Source: Hominenteromicrobium mulieris (GTDB taxonomy: Bacteria; Bacillota; Clostridia; Oscillospirales; Acutalibacteraceae). From it: DNA of 64,000 nt. A program made the position numbers and the translations under genes. Each line of letters starts with the position of its first letter. The first letter of the stretch is position 1. Below the pieces are notes generated by a model. The model saw nothing but the letters and a program-made list of their open reading frames with translations, ran no database searches and was not told the DNA's origin. The DNA lies in the NCBI GenBank assembly GCA_021029595.1, contig JAJJOY010000002.1:62001-126000 (forward strand), in the 5' to 3' direction. Of this stretch, positions 15,384 through 24,078 are shown in pieces.

Positions 15384-16781
15384 TTAGTCCCGCTGCATTT
15401 TGGCGTCGAGCAGAACAAGGTCTGCGGCATCGGGCCTGCCATTTTCATTTAAGTCGGCGGCAAGCGCGGCTGTGTCGGTCAGTTCCGTCTCCCCGACGAG
15501 CACACGCTGCAAAAGACGCATATCGGCCGTATTCACGGTGCCGGAAGCGTTGATGTCGCCGGGCACAATGACCGTATACAGCTTGTCGTCGATCAGCACG
15601 CTCATGCCGGTTTTCAGCCTACCGGAGGCCGCTGCGGAGGATGACGTGTACACTTCCACTTCCGCCTGTGGGAATGCTGCCCGTAGCTTTGCTGCCGTAA
15701 CGCCCGGTTCTGCGTATAAAATGTGGCCGGAAACACGCAACTTCGCCGTGACATCCGGATCCGGCGTGGCGGTCGGTTTCGGTGTAGCCGTTGGCTTCGG
15801 CGTCGTGCTCGATTTTGGGGTAGCCGTCGGCTTCGGCGTTTTAGAGGGCTTTGGGGTCGCGGTCGGCTCCGGCGTAGGTGTCGGGATGGGCGAAGGTGTG
15901 GGCGTAGGCTGCACAAATGTACCGAACGACTCTCTGCACAGTGCGCCGTTTTGCCAGATGATCGCTGCATTTGCGGTGAGTGCAGCCGCTTCGCCGGAAA
16001 GCGTGAATAACTCCGCCTTGTCGCCGCGGCGCACGCGCGAGACCTCCGAGGTGTCCGAAAGCCAGTAGAGCATGTCGCCGCTCAAAACGGCCTCCGTCAC
16101 GATCGTGTCTTCCGCCCACTCTTCTCCGGAAAACAGGCGCACTTCGCCCTGCATGTTGACGTACACGTCGCTGCCAAGCAGCTTATACGGCCGCGCAGCC
16201 GGCGCATAGGTAAACGCCGTGCCGGAAAGTGTCGGCACATTTCCCGCAAGCGAAATCTGCACGGCACTTTCCGAAAGCAGCACATAAAGCGTACTATCCA
16301 CCGTCTGTATGCCGAATATTTTGTCTTCAAATATGAATTCCGTTAGGGGCTCACCCGCCGCGTCAAACACTTGCAATGTGCTCGGCGCACCGTAGGTAAC
16401 AGCATAAAGCCTGCCCGCGCTGTCGCTTTCCGCAAAGCGCAGGCCGCTCGTCACAGGCAAAGCGAACAGGTCTGTTTCCTCCAATGTTTCCGCACTGAAA
16501 CGCTCCACGGCAAGGAACTCCTCGGTTTCGGCGAAAACCGTTACGGTATCGCCATGCAAAACGGCATATTGCCCGTTAAACGGTGCTTCGGCGGAACGAC
16601 CGTCCGGGCGATACAGCACCGTCGTACGACCGGTGTAGACCAGTATCTCGCTTTCACCATAAGTTTCATACAGTAAAACCTGCGCATCCTTGTCTTCCGT
16701 GATGCTCTGCGGGGCAAATCCGCAAAGCAAAAGTAAAAAGAGAATTGCCGCAGCACCCGCAAAATATCGCCGTTTTTTCAT
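15384..16781 (-). CDS. Secreted dockerin-domain protein with propeller-like domain
   Basis: The 465-residue protein has a signal peptide (residues 1-25) and a repetitive beta-rich domain (about 30-285) that looks like a propeller. A Pro-Thr linker of about 65 residues (TPTPTPEPTATPKP units) follows. The C-terminus is a dockerin-like pair: GDINASGTVNTADMRLLQ and ADLNENGRPDAADLVLL, with Ca-binding Asp/Asn at the usual spacing. A short domain (LRVSGHILYAEPGVT) lies between linker and dockerin. GAGAGGGG is 8 bases before the ATG. Dockerins bind cohesins, but none is in this window. Monocistronic. Confidence 0.8.
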   Translation of the reverse strand: MKKRRYFAGAAAILFLLLLCGFAPQSITEDKDAQVLLYETYGESEILVYTGRTTVLYRPDGRSAEAPFNGQYAVLHGDTVTVFAETEEFLAVERFSAETLEETDLFALPVTSGLRFAESDSAGRLYAVTYGAPSTLQVFDAAGEPLTEFIFEDKIFGIQTVDSTLYVLLSESAVQISLAGNVPTLSGTAFTYAPAARPYKLLGSDVYVNMQGEVRLFSGEEWAEDTIVTEAVLSGDMLYWLSDTSEVSRVRRGDKAELFTLSGEAAALTANAAIIWQNGALCRESFGTFVQPTPTPSPIPTPTPEPTATPKPSKTPKPTATPKSSTTPKPTATPKPTATPDPDVTAKLRVSGHILYAEPGVTAAKLRAAFPQAEVEVYTSSSAAASGRLKTGMSVLIDDKLYTVIVPGDINASGTVNTADMRLLQRVLVGETELTDTAALAADLNENGRPDAADLVLLDAKMQRD

Positions 16782-16940
16782 GTTTTCGTCCCCTCTCTGC
16801 GCCGAACGAACTTCTTGACAAGAGTATATCGTAATCCGTTGAACATTTAAATAGTTTTTCGGCAATTTCTGCCATATTTTGCAATTTTCTAACAAACTCA
16901 CCAAATGGCACGGGCGACTCTACGACATTTTCACATACAA

Positions 16941-16974
16941 AAAATCGCCGGAGCGCACTTGCCCCGGCGATTTT
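16941..16974. terminator. Bidirectional terminator after the AGCS gene
   Basis: AAAATCGCCGG pairs with CCGGCGATTTT, T-runs on both sides, 25 bases after the symporter stop. Confidence 0.8.
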
Positions 16975-16999
16975 CCGCATACTATCTGTTATTTTTCTG

Positions 17000-18409
17000 T
17001 TATTTTTTGAGCTTACGCCCGTCTTCTTTCGCAAAAAATTCCTTTGTCAGCTTCACCACCGTGCCGGAAAGCAATAACAACGCGATAAGATTCGGAATAC
17101 TCATCAGGCCGTTAAAGGTATCGGCGATGTTCCACAGCAGGTCAAGGTTGACGGTTGCGCCGAGGATTGCGACGAACGAATAAATGACGAGGAACGGGCG
17201 CACGGCCTTACTGGTGCGGAACAGAAATTCCACAAAACGCGAGCCGTAAAGGCCCCAGCCGATGATGGTCGAGAACGCGAAGCAGCACAGCGCGACCGCA
17301 GAGAAAATGGAAGCCCAACTGCCGTAGGTCGTCGTAAAGCCGGAAATCGTCAGGTCTGCGCCCGCCATGGTGCCGTAATTCACCGCCGTGCCGCTGCACA
17401 AAATGACAAGCGCCGTCAATGTGCAGATGACGATGGTATCGACAAACACCTCAAAAATACCAAACACACCCTGTTTTACAGGCTTTTTCGTATCGGCGCA
17501 GGCATGCGCGATAGAACCTGTGCCGAGGCCGGCCTCATTGGAGAAAATACCGCGGGAAACGCCGCGCTGCATGCTGATGAACAGACTGCCGATGGCACCG
17601 CCCGTGAAAGCCTTCGGGTTAAACGCGCCAACAACGATCGATGCCAGTACCTCCGGCAGACGCGTAATGTTCAGGACAACCACGCCAAGCCCCAAAAGCA
17701 CATACAAAAGCGCCATAAACGGCACGAGCTTTTCGCTCACACTGCCGATGCGCTTGATGCCGCCCAGCAGCACCATGGCAACGAGCATTGCGCATAAAAT
17801 GCCGATGACAAGGTTCACCGTGGGAATGTGGTCCGCGCCGATCACATTGTACTGCGTCAGCGCCGTATCGATAGCGGTTACAATGGTGTTCACCTGCGTA
17901 GCGTTTCCGGTACCAAACACCGTCAGCGCGCCGAACAGCGAATACAGCACCGCCAAAAATTGCCAGTGCCTACCGAGGCCGTTTTTAATGTAATACATCG
18001 GCCCGCCGACCCACTCGCCGGTCTTGCTGCGCTCACGAAAATGCACCGCCAACGTAACTTCCGCAAACTTTGTGCACATACCGAGCAGTGCGGAACACCA
18101 CATCCAGAATACCGCGCCCGGGCCGCCTATCGCAATAGCGCCCGCCACACCGGCAATGTTGCCCGTGCCCACTGTGCCGGCCAGCGCCGTGCATACAGCC
18201 TGAAACGGCGTCATGGAGCCGTCCGAAGCATCTTTTTTGCGGAACATGCGCCCTGCCGTGGTGCGCATGGCATAGGGAAATTTGCGGATCTGCAAAAAGC
18301 GCGTGCGGAAGCTTAAAAGCAAGCCTACGCCGATGATGCAGACCATGGCCGGAACACCCCAGATAAAATCGTTCACCGCTTTGTTTACGGCAGCTATGAT
18401 CTCTAACAT
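17000..18409 (-). CDS. Sodium:alanine/glycine symporter (AGCS family)
   Basis: The 469-residue membrane protein imports alanine or glycine with sodium. It has about ten membrane segments, the family signatures GTVGTGNIAGVAGAIAIGGPG, in which two loops line the substrate path, GGPMYYIKNGLG, and FSNEAGLGTGSIAHA. The ATG at 18409 is the first that fits family length; GGAAG lies 3 bases upstream, a weak site. The leader has a 10-base hairpin TGCGTTTTTC/GAAAAACGCA near the start. I see no glycine riboswitch. Single gene. Confidence 0.94.
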   Translation of the reverse strand: MLEIIAAVNKAVNDFIWGVPAMVCIIGVGLLLSFRTRFLQIRKFPYAMRTTAGRMFRKKDASDGSMTPFQAVCTALAGTVGTGNIAGVAGAIAIGGPGAVFWMWCSALLGMCTKFAEVTLAVHFRERSKTGEWVGGPMYYIKNGLGRHWQFLAVLYSLFGALTVFGTGNATQVNTIVTAIDTALTQYNVIGADHIPTVNLVIGILCAMLVAMVLLGGIKRIGSVSEKLVPFMALLYVLLGLGVVVLNITRLPEVLASIVVGAFNPKAFTGGAIGSLFISMQRGVSRGIFSNEAGLGTGSIAHACADTKKPVKQGVFGIFEVFVDTIVICTLTALVILCSGTAVNYGTMAGADLTISGFTTTYGSWASIFSAVALCCFAFSTIIGWGLYGSRFVEFLFRTSKAVRPFLVIYSFVAILGATVNLDLLWNIADTFNGLMSIPNLIALLLLSGTVVKLTKEFFAKEDGRKLKK

Positions 18410-18494
18410 GATCTTCCAACTTTCGTTTCTCAAATTTGATGCGTTTTTCTCTTTTCTTTCAGGCAAAGTCGAAAAACGCAGAATAATATTTCTA

Positions 18495-18523
18495 ATTATA
18501 CACACAGATGCAAGATGTGGCAA
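18495..18523 (-). promoter_or_regulatory. Promoter of the AGCS symporter gene
   Basis: On the minus strand TTGCCA, 17 bases, TATAAT. The leader of about 80 bases carries a hairpin. Confidence 0.7.
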
Positions 18524-18641
18524 GTAAAAATGCGTATTTCTTTCGCACAAGGTCGGAAGACAAAAGTAACTTGCTGAATCGACCAAATACATTCAGCTTT
18601 ATAAATCTTTTAACCGATAAAATCTATCTTAAAACAGAAAA

Positions 18642-18671
18642 AATCCACAAAGACCGAAATCTTTGTGGATT
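18642..18671 (-). terminator. Terminator of tRNA-Arg
   Basis: AATCCACAAAGA pairs with TCTTTGTGGATT and is followed by TTTTT on the minus strand. Confidence 0.85.
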
Positions 18672-18674
18672 CCT

Positions 18675-18751
18675 TGGCGCGCTTGAAGGGACTCGAACCC
18701 CTGACCTACTGGTTCGTAGCCAGTCACTCTATCCAGCTGAGCTACAAGCGC
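18675..18751 (-). tRNA. tRNA-Arg (ACG)
   Basis: The acceptor GCGCTTG pairs with CAAGCGC, the anticodon arm CTGG/CCAG holds loop CTACGAA with anticodon ACG (read as inosine-CG), and the T-arm has GGTTCGAGTCC. CCA is encoded. It has its own consensus promoter and terminator. Confidence 0.97.
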
Positions 18752-18771
18752 ATTTCTCAAACAGCTTCATC

Positions 18772-18800
18772 ATTATAAGCTCAAAAGTGCAATATGTCAA
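18772..18800 (-). promoter_or_regulatory. Promoter of tRNA-Arg
   Basis: TTGACA, 17 bases, TATAAT on the minus strand: a perfect consensus promoter. Confidence 0.9.
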
Positions 18801-18858
18801 CCCCTTTTTTAAAAAAACTTCAAATTTTCTCCGAAAATCTTATTTTAGCCAAAAATAC

Positions 18859-18887
18859 TTGCATCGGCATTTTTATTGTGGTATTGT
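18859..18887 (+). promoter_or_regulatory. Promoter of the serine hydrolase gene
   Basis: TTGCAT, 17 bases, TATTGT, about 60 bases before the start codon. Confidence 0.6.
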
Positions 18888-18949
18888 TTGTCCAAAGACT
18901 TTATTCGTTCCCTTTACACCAACTCGATTTCATTTAGGAGGCGTTTACT

Positions 18950-19825
18950 ATGATCGATCTTACCGAATTTGAAAGCCGTGCAGTGCCGCTTCGCGCACTC
19001 GGCGTTGTGGTCTCGCAAAACGGCATGCAGCTGGCCCGCAAACTGTGGGACGATGCCTGCCGCCGCAATGTGTATTCCGCAAGCAAAAGCTTTACTTCTA
19101 TGGCAGTCGGCATTGCGCAAAAAGAGGGCCTGCTCTCCATCGACGAAAAGCTCACGGACGCATTCAAGGATGACCTGCCCGAAATCGTTTCCGACAACTT
19201 AAAGGCCGCCACGGTGCGTGATTTGCTCACCATGTGTCTCGGACAGGAAAAAAGCTTTTTAATGGGCGGCGAACGCCCGTACTATGAAGACCGCAACTGG
19301 GTGCGCCTTGCGCTTCGTCAGCCGTTCGTGTACGCGCCGGGCGAAAAATTCGTGTACAACAACGTCGGCCCATACCTTGCCGGCATTCTCGTGCAGCGCC
19401 GCGCGGGCTGCGACCTTGTCCATTACCTGATGCCACGCATGTTCGCGCCGATGGGCATTCAGCTGCCCACATGGGAAAATGACCCGAACGGTCAGACCTT
19501 CGGTGCAGGCGGACTGTTCCTCACCATTGACGAACTGCACCTGTTCGGTCAGCTATTGTTGCAAAACGGCGAATGGAACGGCAAGCAGCTCATCCCCGCC
19601 GAGTGGGTCAAAGAAGCGACCTCAAAACAGGTCGAAAACGGCAGCGAGGGTTACGGCTACCTCTTCTGGGCAGGCCCCGAGGGTTCCTTCCGCGCCGACG
19701 GCAAATACGGCCAGTTCGTCATTTTGATGCGCGACAAAAATGCCGTTGTCACCGTCACCGCCGAAAGCCGCGATGCCGGTGCACTGCTGCGCGCCGTCTT
19801 TGAGGAGATCTACCCACAGCTTTAA
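18950..19825 (+). CDS. Serine hydrolase of the beta-lactamase/PBP4-like family
   Basis: The 291-residue protein has the class C-like serine hydrolase motifs: SxxK as SASK (43-46), YNN (136-138) and a third motif GKYGQ near residue 253 in place of KTG/HxG. There is no signal peptide, so it should act in the cytoplasm, as an esterase or amidase more likely than as a true beta-lactamase. GGAGG is 8 bases before the ATG. Single gene between a tRNA and the MATE operon. Substrate unknown. Confidence 0.85.
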   Translation: MIDLTEFESRAVPLRALGVVVSQNGMQLARKLWDDACRRNVYSASKSFTSMAVGIAQKEGLLSIDEKLTDAFKDDLPEIVSDNLKAATVRDLLTMCLGQEKSFLMGGERPYYEDRNWVRLALRQPFVYAPGEKFVYNNVGPYLAGILVQRRAGCDLVHYLMPRMFAPMGIQLPTWENDPNGQTFGAGGLFLTIDELHLFGQLLLQNGEWNGKQLIPAEWVKEATSKQVENGSEGYGYLFWAGPEGSFRADGKYGQFVILMRDKNAVVTVTAESRDAGALLRAVFEEIYPQL

Positions 19826-19843
19826 AATTTGAATCACAAGCAA

Positions 19844-19885
19844 AACGGCGCCGCACAGAGATAATTTACCCTGTGCGGCGCCGTT
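19844..19885 (-). terminator. Terminator of the MarR-MATE operon
   Basis: A 15-base perfect stem, AACGGCGCCGCACAG and CTGTGCGGCGCCGTT. A short T-run follows on the minus strand. It also closes the serine hydrolase gene. Confidence 0.7.
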
Positions 19886-19933
19886 ACCGTATGCTCCGTA
19901 TTTTCCGTATTGAGCGTCCTTTCGCAGCGCTTT

Positions 19934-21316
19934 TCAGCTTTCCGCAGCTTCTAACAGCTCAGGCTCGCTCGTTTCAGTTGTTTTATTATATTTTTTATAA
20001 TATTTTGTTGTTTTCTGACGGTACAGCATCAAAAGGCCACGCACGCAAAGCTCCGTCGCCATGGCCGTCCACATGCCCGGCAAACCGAAATTGCCGACGA
20101 GCAGCAGGGCAAGCCCGATGCGCACCACCCAAATACTGCCGAGGTTCATCATACTCGGCACGAAGGTATCGCCGGTGCCGCGCAGTGCGCCCGCCGCAAC
20201 GATGGAAACGCCGTACAGCGGTTCAGCCAGCAACCCGATGCGCAACGCCTGCGCCGCAAGCGCGCGAACGGAGAGATCAGGCGTCAAAATGCTGAATACA
20301 AACGGGCACAGGAACATCATCAAAAGTCCCGTTATCGCCATAAAGCCCGCGCCCATCACGATGCAGATGTTGCCGTAGCGCTTGGCAAGGTCGGTCTTTC
20401 CCGCGCCGATGTTGCGCCCGACGAGCGTCGTCGCCGCCGAGCCGATACCGTAGCCCGGCATGTAGCACAAGCTCTCTGCCGTCACGGCGAAGGAGTTTGC
20501 CGCGATGGAGACTGCACCGAGCGGCGCAATGATCATGGTCGCGACGACCTGCGCGCTGCACATGGCGATCTCCTGCACGCCGACCGGCAGACCGATTTTC
20601 AAAGCTTTTTTGAGAATTTCCGGGTCAAAGCCGTGCTTTTCGGTCTCTTTGCGGTTGAGCCGCAAATGCGGGTTGCACAACAGGCAGCGCCACGCCATCG
20701 TCAGGCTGATAACCGCACACGCACTCGCCGTGCCGATGCCCGCACCCATCACGCCGAAATGCGGAATGAAAATGGTATTGAACACCACATCGAGTAAACA
20801 CATGGCGGCGTTTAAAATGCTCGGCGTCAGCATATCGCCGCTGCACTGCAAGTACGACGAGTTCAGCGAGTTGATCTGCGAGAACGGGATCATCAACGCG
20901 TACACCATGAAGTATTTCGAGGCATCGTAACGAATAGCCGGGTCGCCGCCGAGCCACGTCGGCAGCATACTGTGGATGGAAAGCCCCAACGCGCACAAAA
21001 TCCCTGCCACGCACAGCGCCGTGCACAGGCCGTGACGCACCACGCTTCTCGCTTCCGCATCGCGTCCCGCGCCGATGTTATGCGCCACCTGCACGGAAAA
21101 GCCCGCCGAAACGGCGTATGTAATGCCGCCCAGCAGCCATGTGCTCGTGGATACCAGACCGATCGCCGCCGAAGCGTTCGCGCCGAGCGAACCCACCATG
21201 GCGGAATCGATATACTGCATCACGATGGTTGTGATCTGCGTTAAAATAGCCGGCAGGCTCAGTACCCAAACTTCCTTCACCTGCGGCTTCAGTTCATGCC
21301 AGCTTAATTTTTTCAT
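19934..21316 (-). CDS. MATE-family multidrug efflux transporter
   Basis: The 460-residue membrane protein has twelve predicted helices in two similar halves, with typical MATE stretches such as PAILTQITTIVMQYIDSAMVG at the start and GRNIGAGKTDLAKRYG in the second half. It should export cationic drugs using sodium or protons. Its ATG overlaps the marR stop by four bases (ATGA), so the two are translated together; GGAGCG is the site. The MarR protein just upstream probably controls it. Confidence 0.94.
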   Translation of the reverse strand: MKKLSWHELKPQVKEVWVLSLPAILTQITTIVMQYIDSAMVGSLGANASAAIGLVSTSTWLLGGITYAVSAGFSVQVAHNIGAGRDAEARSVVRHGLCTALCVAGILCALGLSIHSMLPTWLGGDPAIRYDASKYFMVYALMIPFSQINSLNSSYLQCSGDMLTPSILNAAMCLLDVVFNTIFIPHFGVMGAGIGTASACAVISLTMAWRCLLCNPHLRLNRKETEKHGFDPEILKKALKIGLPVGVQEIAMCSAQVVATMIIAPLGAVSIAANSFAVTAESLCYMPGYGIGSAATTLVGRNIGAGKTDLAKRYGNICIVMGAGFMAITGLLMMFLCPFVFSILTPDLSVRALAAQALRIGLLAEPLYGVSIVAAGALRGTGDTFVPSMMNLGSIWVVRIGLALLLVGNFGLPGMWTAMATELCVRGLLMLYRQKTTKYYKKYNKTTETSEPELLEAAES

Positions 21317-21774
21317 GTCTCGCTCCCCGTTTCTTCAAATTCCCCTGTTGTAAAATAGCGGTGCATCACACCGGAAAAACGGAACAGCTCCTGTACAAAT
21401 TCCGGGTCTTTATCTTTAAAATACAGCCGAAAAAGCCGCTCCTCTGCCTCATACACGGGCTTTAAAACCTCATTCGCGTAGTCTCTGCCCGCTTCTGTCA
21501 GCATTACGGAAAGCTCCCTGCGCTCGCCGGGAATGGGGCTCTGCACCACAAAGCCGCCCTTTTCCAGCTCTTTGATAAGCGTGTTCACCGTCGTTTTCGG
21601 GAATCCCCAGTCCCAGCAGATCTGCTTTTGCGTGTGCCCCTCGCCGTCGTTCAGCGCCGAAAGCAGCCACAGCATATTCGGTTTGATCTGCGCATTTTTC
21701 GAGAACACGCCGTAAGCTGCATCTATGCCGTACACCGCCTTGCCAAGCTGACGGAAAAACGCATATCGCTCCAT
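21313..21774 (-). CDS. MarR-family regulator of the MATE operon
   Basis: The 153-residue winged-helix protein has the MarR recognition region TQKQICWDWGFPKTTVNTLIKELEKGG (here interrupted by me: QKQICWDWGFPKTTV then NTLIKELEKGGFV) and wing IPGERRELSVMLTEAG. It should bind the perfect palindrome over its own promoter and repress itself and the efflux pump until a ligand binds. The ATG at 21774 has GGAG upstream. First gene of the two-gene operon. Confidence 0.93.
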   Translation of the reverse strand: MERYAFFRQLGKAVYGIDAAYGVFSKNAQIKPNMLWLLSALNDGEGHTQKQICWDWGFPKTTVNTLIKELEKGGFVVQSPIPGERRELSVMLTEAGRDYANEVLKPVYEAEERLFRLYFKDKDPEFVQELFRFSGVMHRYFTTGEFEETGSET

Positions 21775-21790
21775 TTCGCTCCACCTCGCT

Positions 21791-21810
21791 AAAATACGAA
21801 TTCGTATTTT
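21791..21810. promoter_or_regulatory. MarR operator, perfect 20-base palindrome
   Basis: AAAATACGAATTCGTATTTT is perfectly symmetric and sits right after the -10 box, over the expected transcription start. Binding there would block transcription. Confidence 0.85.
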
Positions 21811-21839
21811 ATTTTAGCACGGGTCCGTACGGGTGTCAA
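21811..21839 (-). promoter_or_regulatory. Promoter of the MarR-MATE operon
   Basis: On the minus strand TTGACA, 17 bases, TAAAAT, directly followed by the palindromic operator. Confidence 0.85.
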
Positions 21840-21885
21840 CCACGGTGTCGTGTAAATCGTAAATATTTTTTGAATAAGAATGTAA

Positions 21886-21934
21886 AACCCCCGCCCCGGG
21901 TACCGGCACAAAGCCGATTTCCGGGGCGGGGGTT
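21886..21934 (-). terminator. Terminator of the surface-protein gene
   Basis: AACCCCCGCCCCGG pairs with CCGGGGCGGGGGTT, followed by TTAC on the minus strand. Confidence 0.75.
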
Positions 21935-21955
21935 CATTACTTTTAGGTTTTCACT

Positions 21956-23797
21956 TTACTTTTCGTGTCTCTTCTTTTTATAGATGAGCACCGCTGCAAG
22001 CGCGCCTCCGCTCAGCACGAGCGCCGCGCTGCCGAAAACGACCGGCAAGTTGCTGCTGCCTGTCTTCGGGTTATTGGGGTCTGCCTTCGGCGCCGGAGTT
22101 GGCGTAGCCGTCGGTTTTACCGTAGGCGTCGCAGTCGGAGCCGCCGTCGGGCTCGCAGAAGGCGTAGCCGTCGGTTTTGCCGTAGGCGTCGCGGTCGGAA
22201 CCGCCGTCGGGCTTGCAGAAGGCGTAGCCGTCGGTTTTACCGTAGGCGTCGCAGTCGGAGCCGCCGTCGGGCTTGCAGAAGGTGCAGCCGTGGGTGTTGC
22301 CGTAGGCGTCGCGGTCGGAGCCTCTGTGGGCTTTTTCACCAACGCGGCCATAGCATCTTCAATGGCCTTCGCCATTGCGTCTACCTCGCCTTGTTCCGTT
22401 ATGTTCTTGTCGCGCACAACTGCGTTAATCGCCTCTTCCACAGCAGAAAAGTCCTTGTAGTTATCTTTTTCCAAAGCATTTGCCTTGGCAATGGCTGCGT
22501 CTACTTTCGTGTAGTCGGCAGGTAAATAAGTCATTGCAATCGTCTGCGTGTGCGTTGCCGTATCAGGCGTAATCGTTATATTGCCGGTGTATGCTTTGCA
22601 GTTATCGGCTGTTACTTCAACAGGGTAAGTTCCTGCTTCCAAACTGACAGAGCCGGTAACCTCCTGACCATTCACTTTAACAACAACATTGGTCAGACCG
22701 TCCGGCGTTACAACGAAAGAAACCGGATAGACAGCCTTTGTGATAAAATGAACATTTTTATATTTTGCAAAGTCCTGAGTACCGCTGGAAAGCAGGTCAA
22801 TTTCTGTTCCTTCCGAGTCTACAGCTTTTGCATAGTTCAGGTGATAGCCATCGGCAATCACAGGCACACATTCATCGGAAATTGCAGGGGTATTGTTCTC
22901 ATTCGTATTCTTTGCGTCAATCTCTGCTTCTTCTACGGTAAAAGTACCGTTACCGCCCATGGGGGATTTACCGTCAGTGATTACTTTGGCGCCTCCTTTG
23001 ATCAAAATATTGCCTTTTGCCCATATTGCACCGTCCGCAGTAGAGGTACAGTTTACCTCGCCGCCGTTAACCGTCAAATTGCCCCTGGCAAACAAAGCGG
23101 GATAATAGCTTGTTGCTTTAACTTTAGATGCAGCAAGCTCAATATCGCCGCCGTTCCCTTCTTGATCTTTCCGGATATATGCTCCGTTACGTCCGTCCTG
23201 AGTCGCCTTAAGCGTAACATCGGCGCCGTTTATAATCTTCAGCCAATGGGCATCGATTCCGGCATACAAGCCGGTGGAATTCACTGTTGCCCCGTCAATT
23301 TCGACCATTCTTCCGGCTATGCCCAATCCGCCTTCAGCGTTTATTGTGACATTTGCTTTATCGGAAATCTTGACGTCAGCCCCTGTGCTAATTCCGTCGT
23401 AGTTTTCCCCGATAACGTTGATCACCAGTGTTCCATCGCCGGTAATCTCGACAGAATTGCTGTAATTGAGGTATATTCCCACTCCTCCGCCGGGATCGGT
23501 TCGGGTAATACTATTTGTCCCGGTCAACCGTATCTTCAACGTACTGGGGATAGTCGTTTTAATACCGTAGTCTGACATGGTGTCGTTGTCAAGGGTAGCA
23601 TTGTTCAAAGACAAGGTGTGAGTGGCCGGGTCATAACTTACTGTTCCACTGAAAAGATTATCCTTATTCTCAGACGTGACCTGTACGCCGTCTACCCAGA
23701 TGTCGTAGACTGTGGGTTCCGCTGCCAGTGCTGTGGCAGGCAGGAGTCCAGCTACCATTACAATGCTGAGTAGGATTGCAAATAGTTTTTTCTTCAT
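21956..23797 (-). CDS. Sortase-type cell-surface protein with beta-helix, FIVAR-like helix and Pro-Thr repeats
   Basis: The 613-residue protein has a signal peptide (1-26), a repetitive beta-helix-like domain (about 30-330), a carbohydrate-binding-like beta domain (about 355-425), an Ala-rich helical FIVAR-like domain (about 428-490), a Pro-Thr repeat stalk (about 495-580) and a C-terminal NPKTG motif, membrane helix and KKKRHEK tail. This is the sortase sorting-signal order, with NPKTG in place of LPxTG. It should be wall-anchored; binding to host or glycans is inference. GGAGG precedes the ATG. No sortase gene is nearby. Confidence 0.85.
   Translation of the reverse strand: MKKKLFAILLSIVMVAGLLPATALAAEPTVYDIWVDGVQVTSENKDNLFSGTVSYDPATHTLSLNNATLDNDTMSDYGIKTTIPSTLKIRLTGTNSITRTDPGGGVGIYLNYSNSVEITGDGTLVINVIGENYDGISTGADVKISDKANVTINAEGGLGIAGRMVEIDGATVNSTGLYAGIDAHWLKIINGADVTLKATQDGRNGAYIRKDQEGNGGDIELAASKVKATSYYPALFARGNLTVNGGEVNCTSTADGAIWAKGNILIKGGAKVITDGKSPMGGNGTFTVEEAEIDAKNTNENNTPAISDECVPVIADGYHLNYAKAVDSEGTEIDLLSSGTQDFAKYKNVHFITKAVYPVSFVVTPDGLTNVVVKVNGQEVTGSVSLEAGTYPVEVTADNCKAYTGNITITPDTATHTQTIAMTYLPADYTKVDAAIAKANALEKDNYKDFSAVEEAINAVVRDKNITEQGEVDAMAKAIEDAMAALVKKPTEAPTATPTATPTAAPSASPTAAPTATPTVKPTATPSASPTAVPTATPTAKPTATPSASPTAAPTATPTVKPTATPTPAPKADPNNPKTGSSNLPVVFGSAALVLSGGALAAVLIYKKKRHEK
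22099..22320. repeat. 60-base tandem repeats in the surface-protein stalk
   Basis: About 3.5 copies of a 60-base unit encode 20-residue blocks of APTATPTAKPTATPSASPTA type. Units differ at a few bases only, so the copy number may vary among strains. Confidence 0.85.
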
Positions 23798-23937
23798 AAC
23801 AGTTCCTCCATTTTTAATTTTCAGAACATACCGTATATACTGTTTCTATTTTAATCATATACGAAGTTCAGCCAAAAATCAACCTATTTTCCTTTCTTCT
23901 TTCTTAAATTTTACGTTATTATTCACAACAAGAATTA

Positions 23938-23976
23938 AAAATCCGCATTCCCGGTTTTTACGGAAATGCGGATTTA
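23938..23976 (-). terminator. Terminator of the SPFH-zinc ribbon-TPM operon
   Basis: AAATCCGCATTCC pairs with GGAAATGCGGATTT, with a T-rich tail on the minus strand. Confidence 0.75.
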
Positions 23977-24018
23977 ATTTCTATGAATTTATACGGTTTA
24001 GCTATGGTTTAAAACGCA

Positions 24019-24078
24019 TTAGCCCATACCGCTGCCGCCGCAGGTCGCAAACGGAATCATCGTCTTGCCGGCAAAATC
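24019..24078 (-). pseudogene. Flavodoxin C-terminal relic
   Basis: Twenty codons in a frame that overlaps the TPM gene stop read DFAGKTMIPFATCGGSGMG and a stop. This matches the conserved block of small flavodoxins after the central strand. No flavodoxin start is present, so it is a leftover after a deletion that joined the TPM gene end to it. Confidence 0.6.

Noticed and set aside
15723-16010. Arg-rich plus-strand frame
   Set aside because: Mirror of the Pro-Thr linker of the dockerin protein.
18410-18500. Glycine riboswitch in front of the AGCS gene
   Set aside because: The leader is only about 80 bases and lacks the conserved glycine-aptamer stretches; only one hairpin is seen.
22099-22320. 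CRISPR array
   Set aside because: The repeats are continuous coding repeats without unique spacers. No CRISPR array is seen in the window.
22550-23575. A 341-codon plus-strand frame
   Set aside because: Shadow of the sortase-type surface-protein gene.
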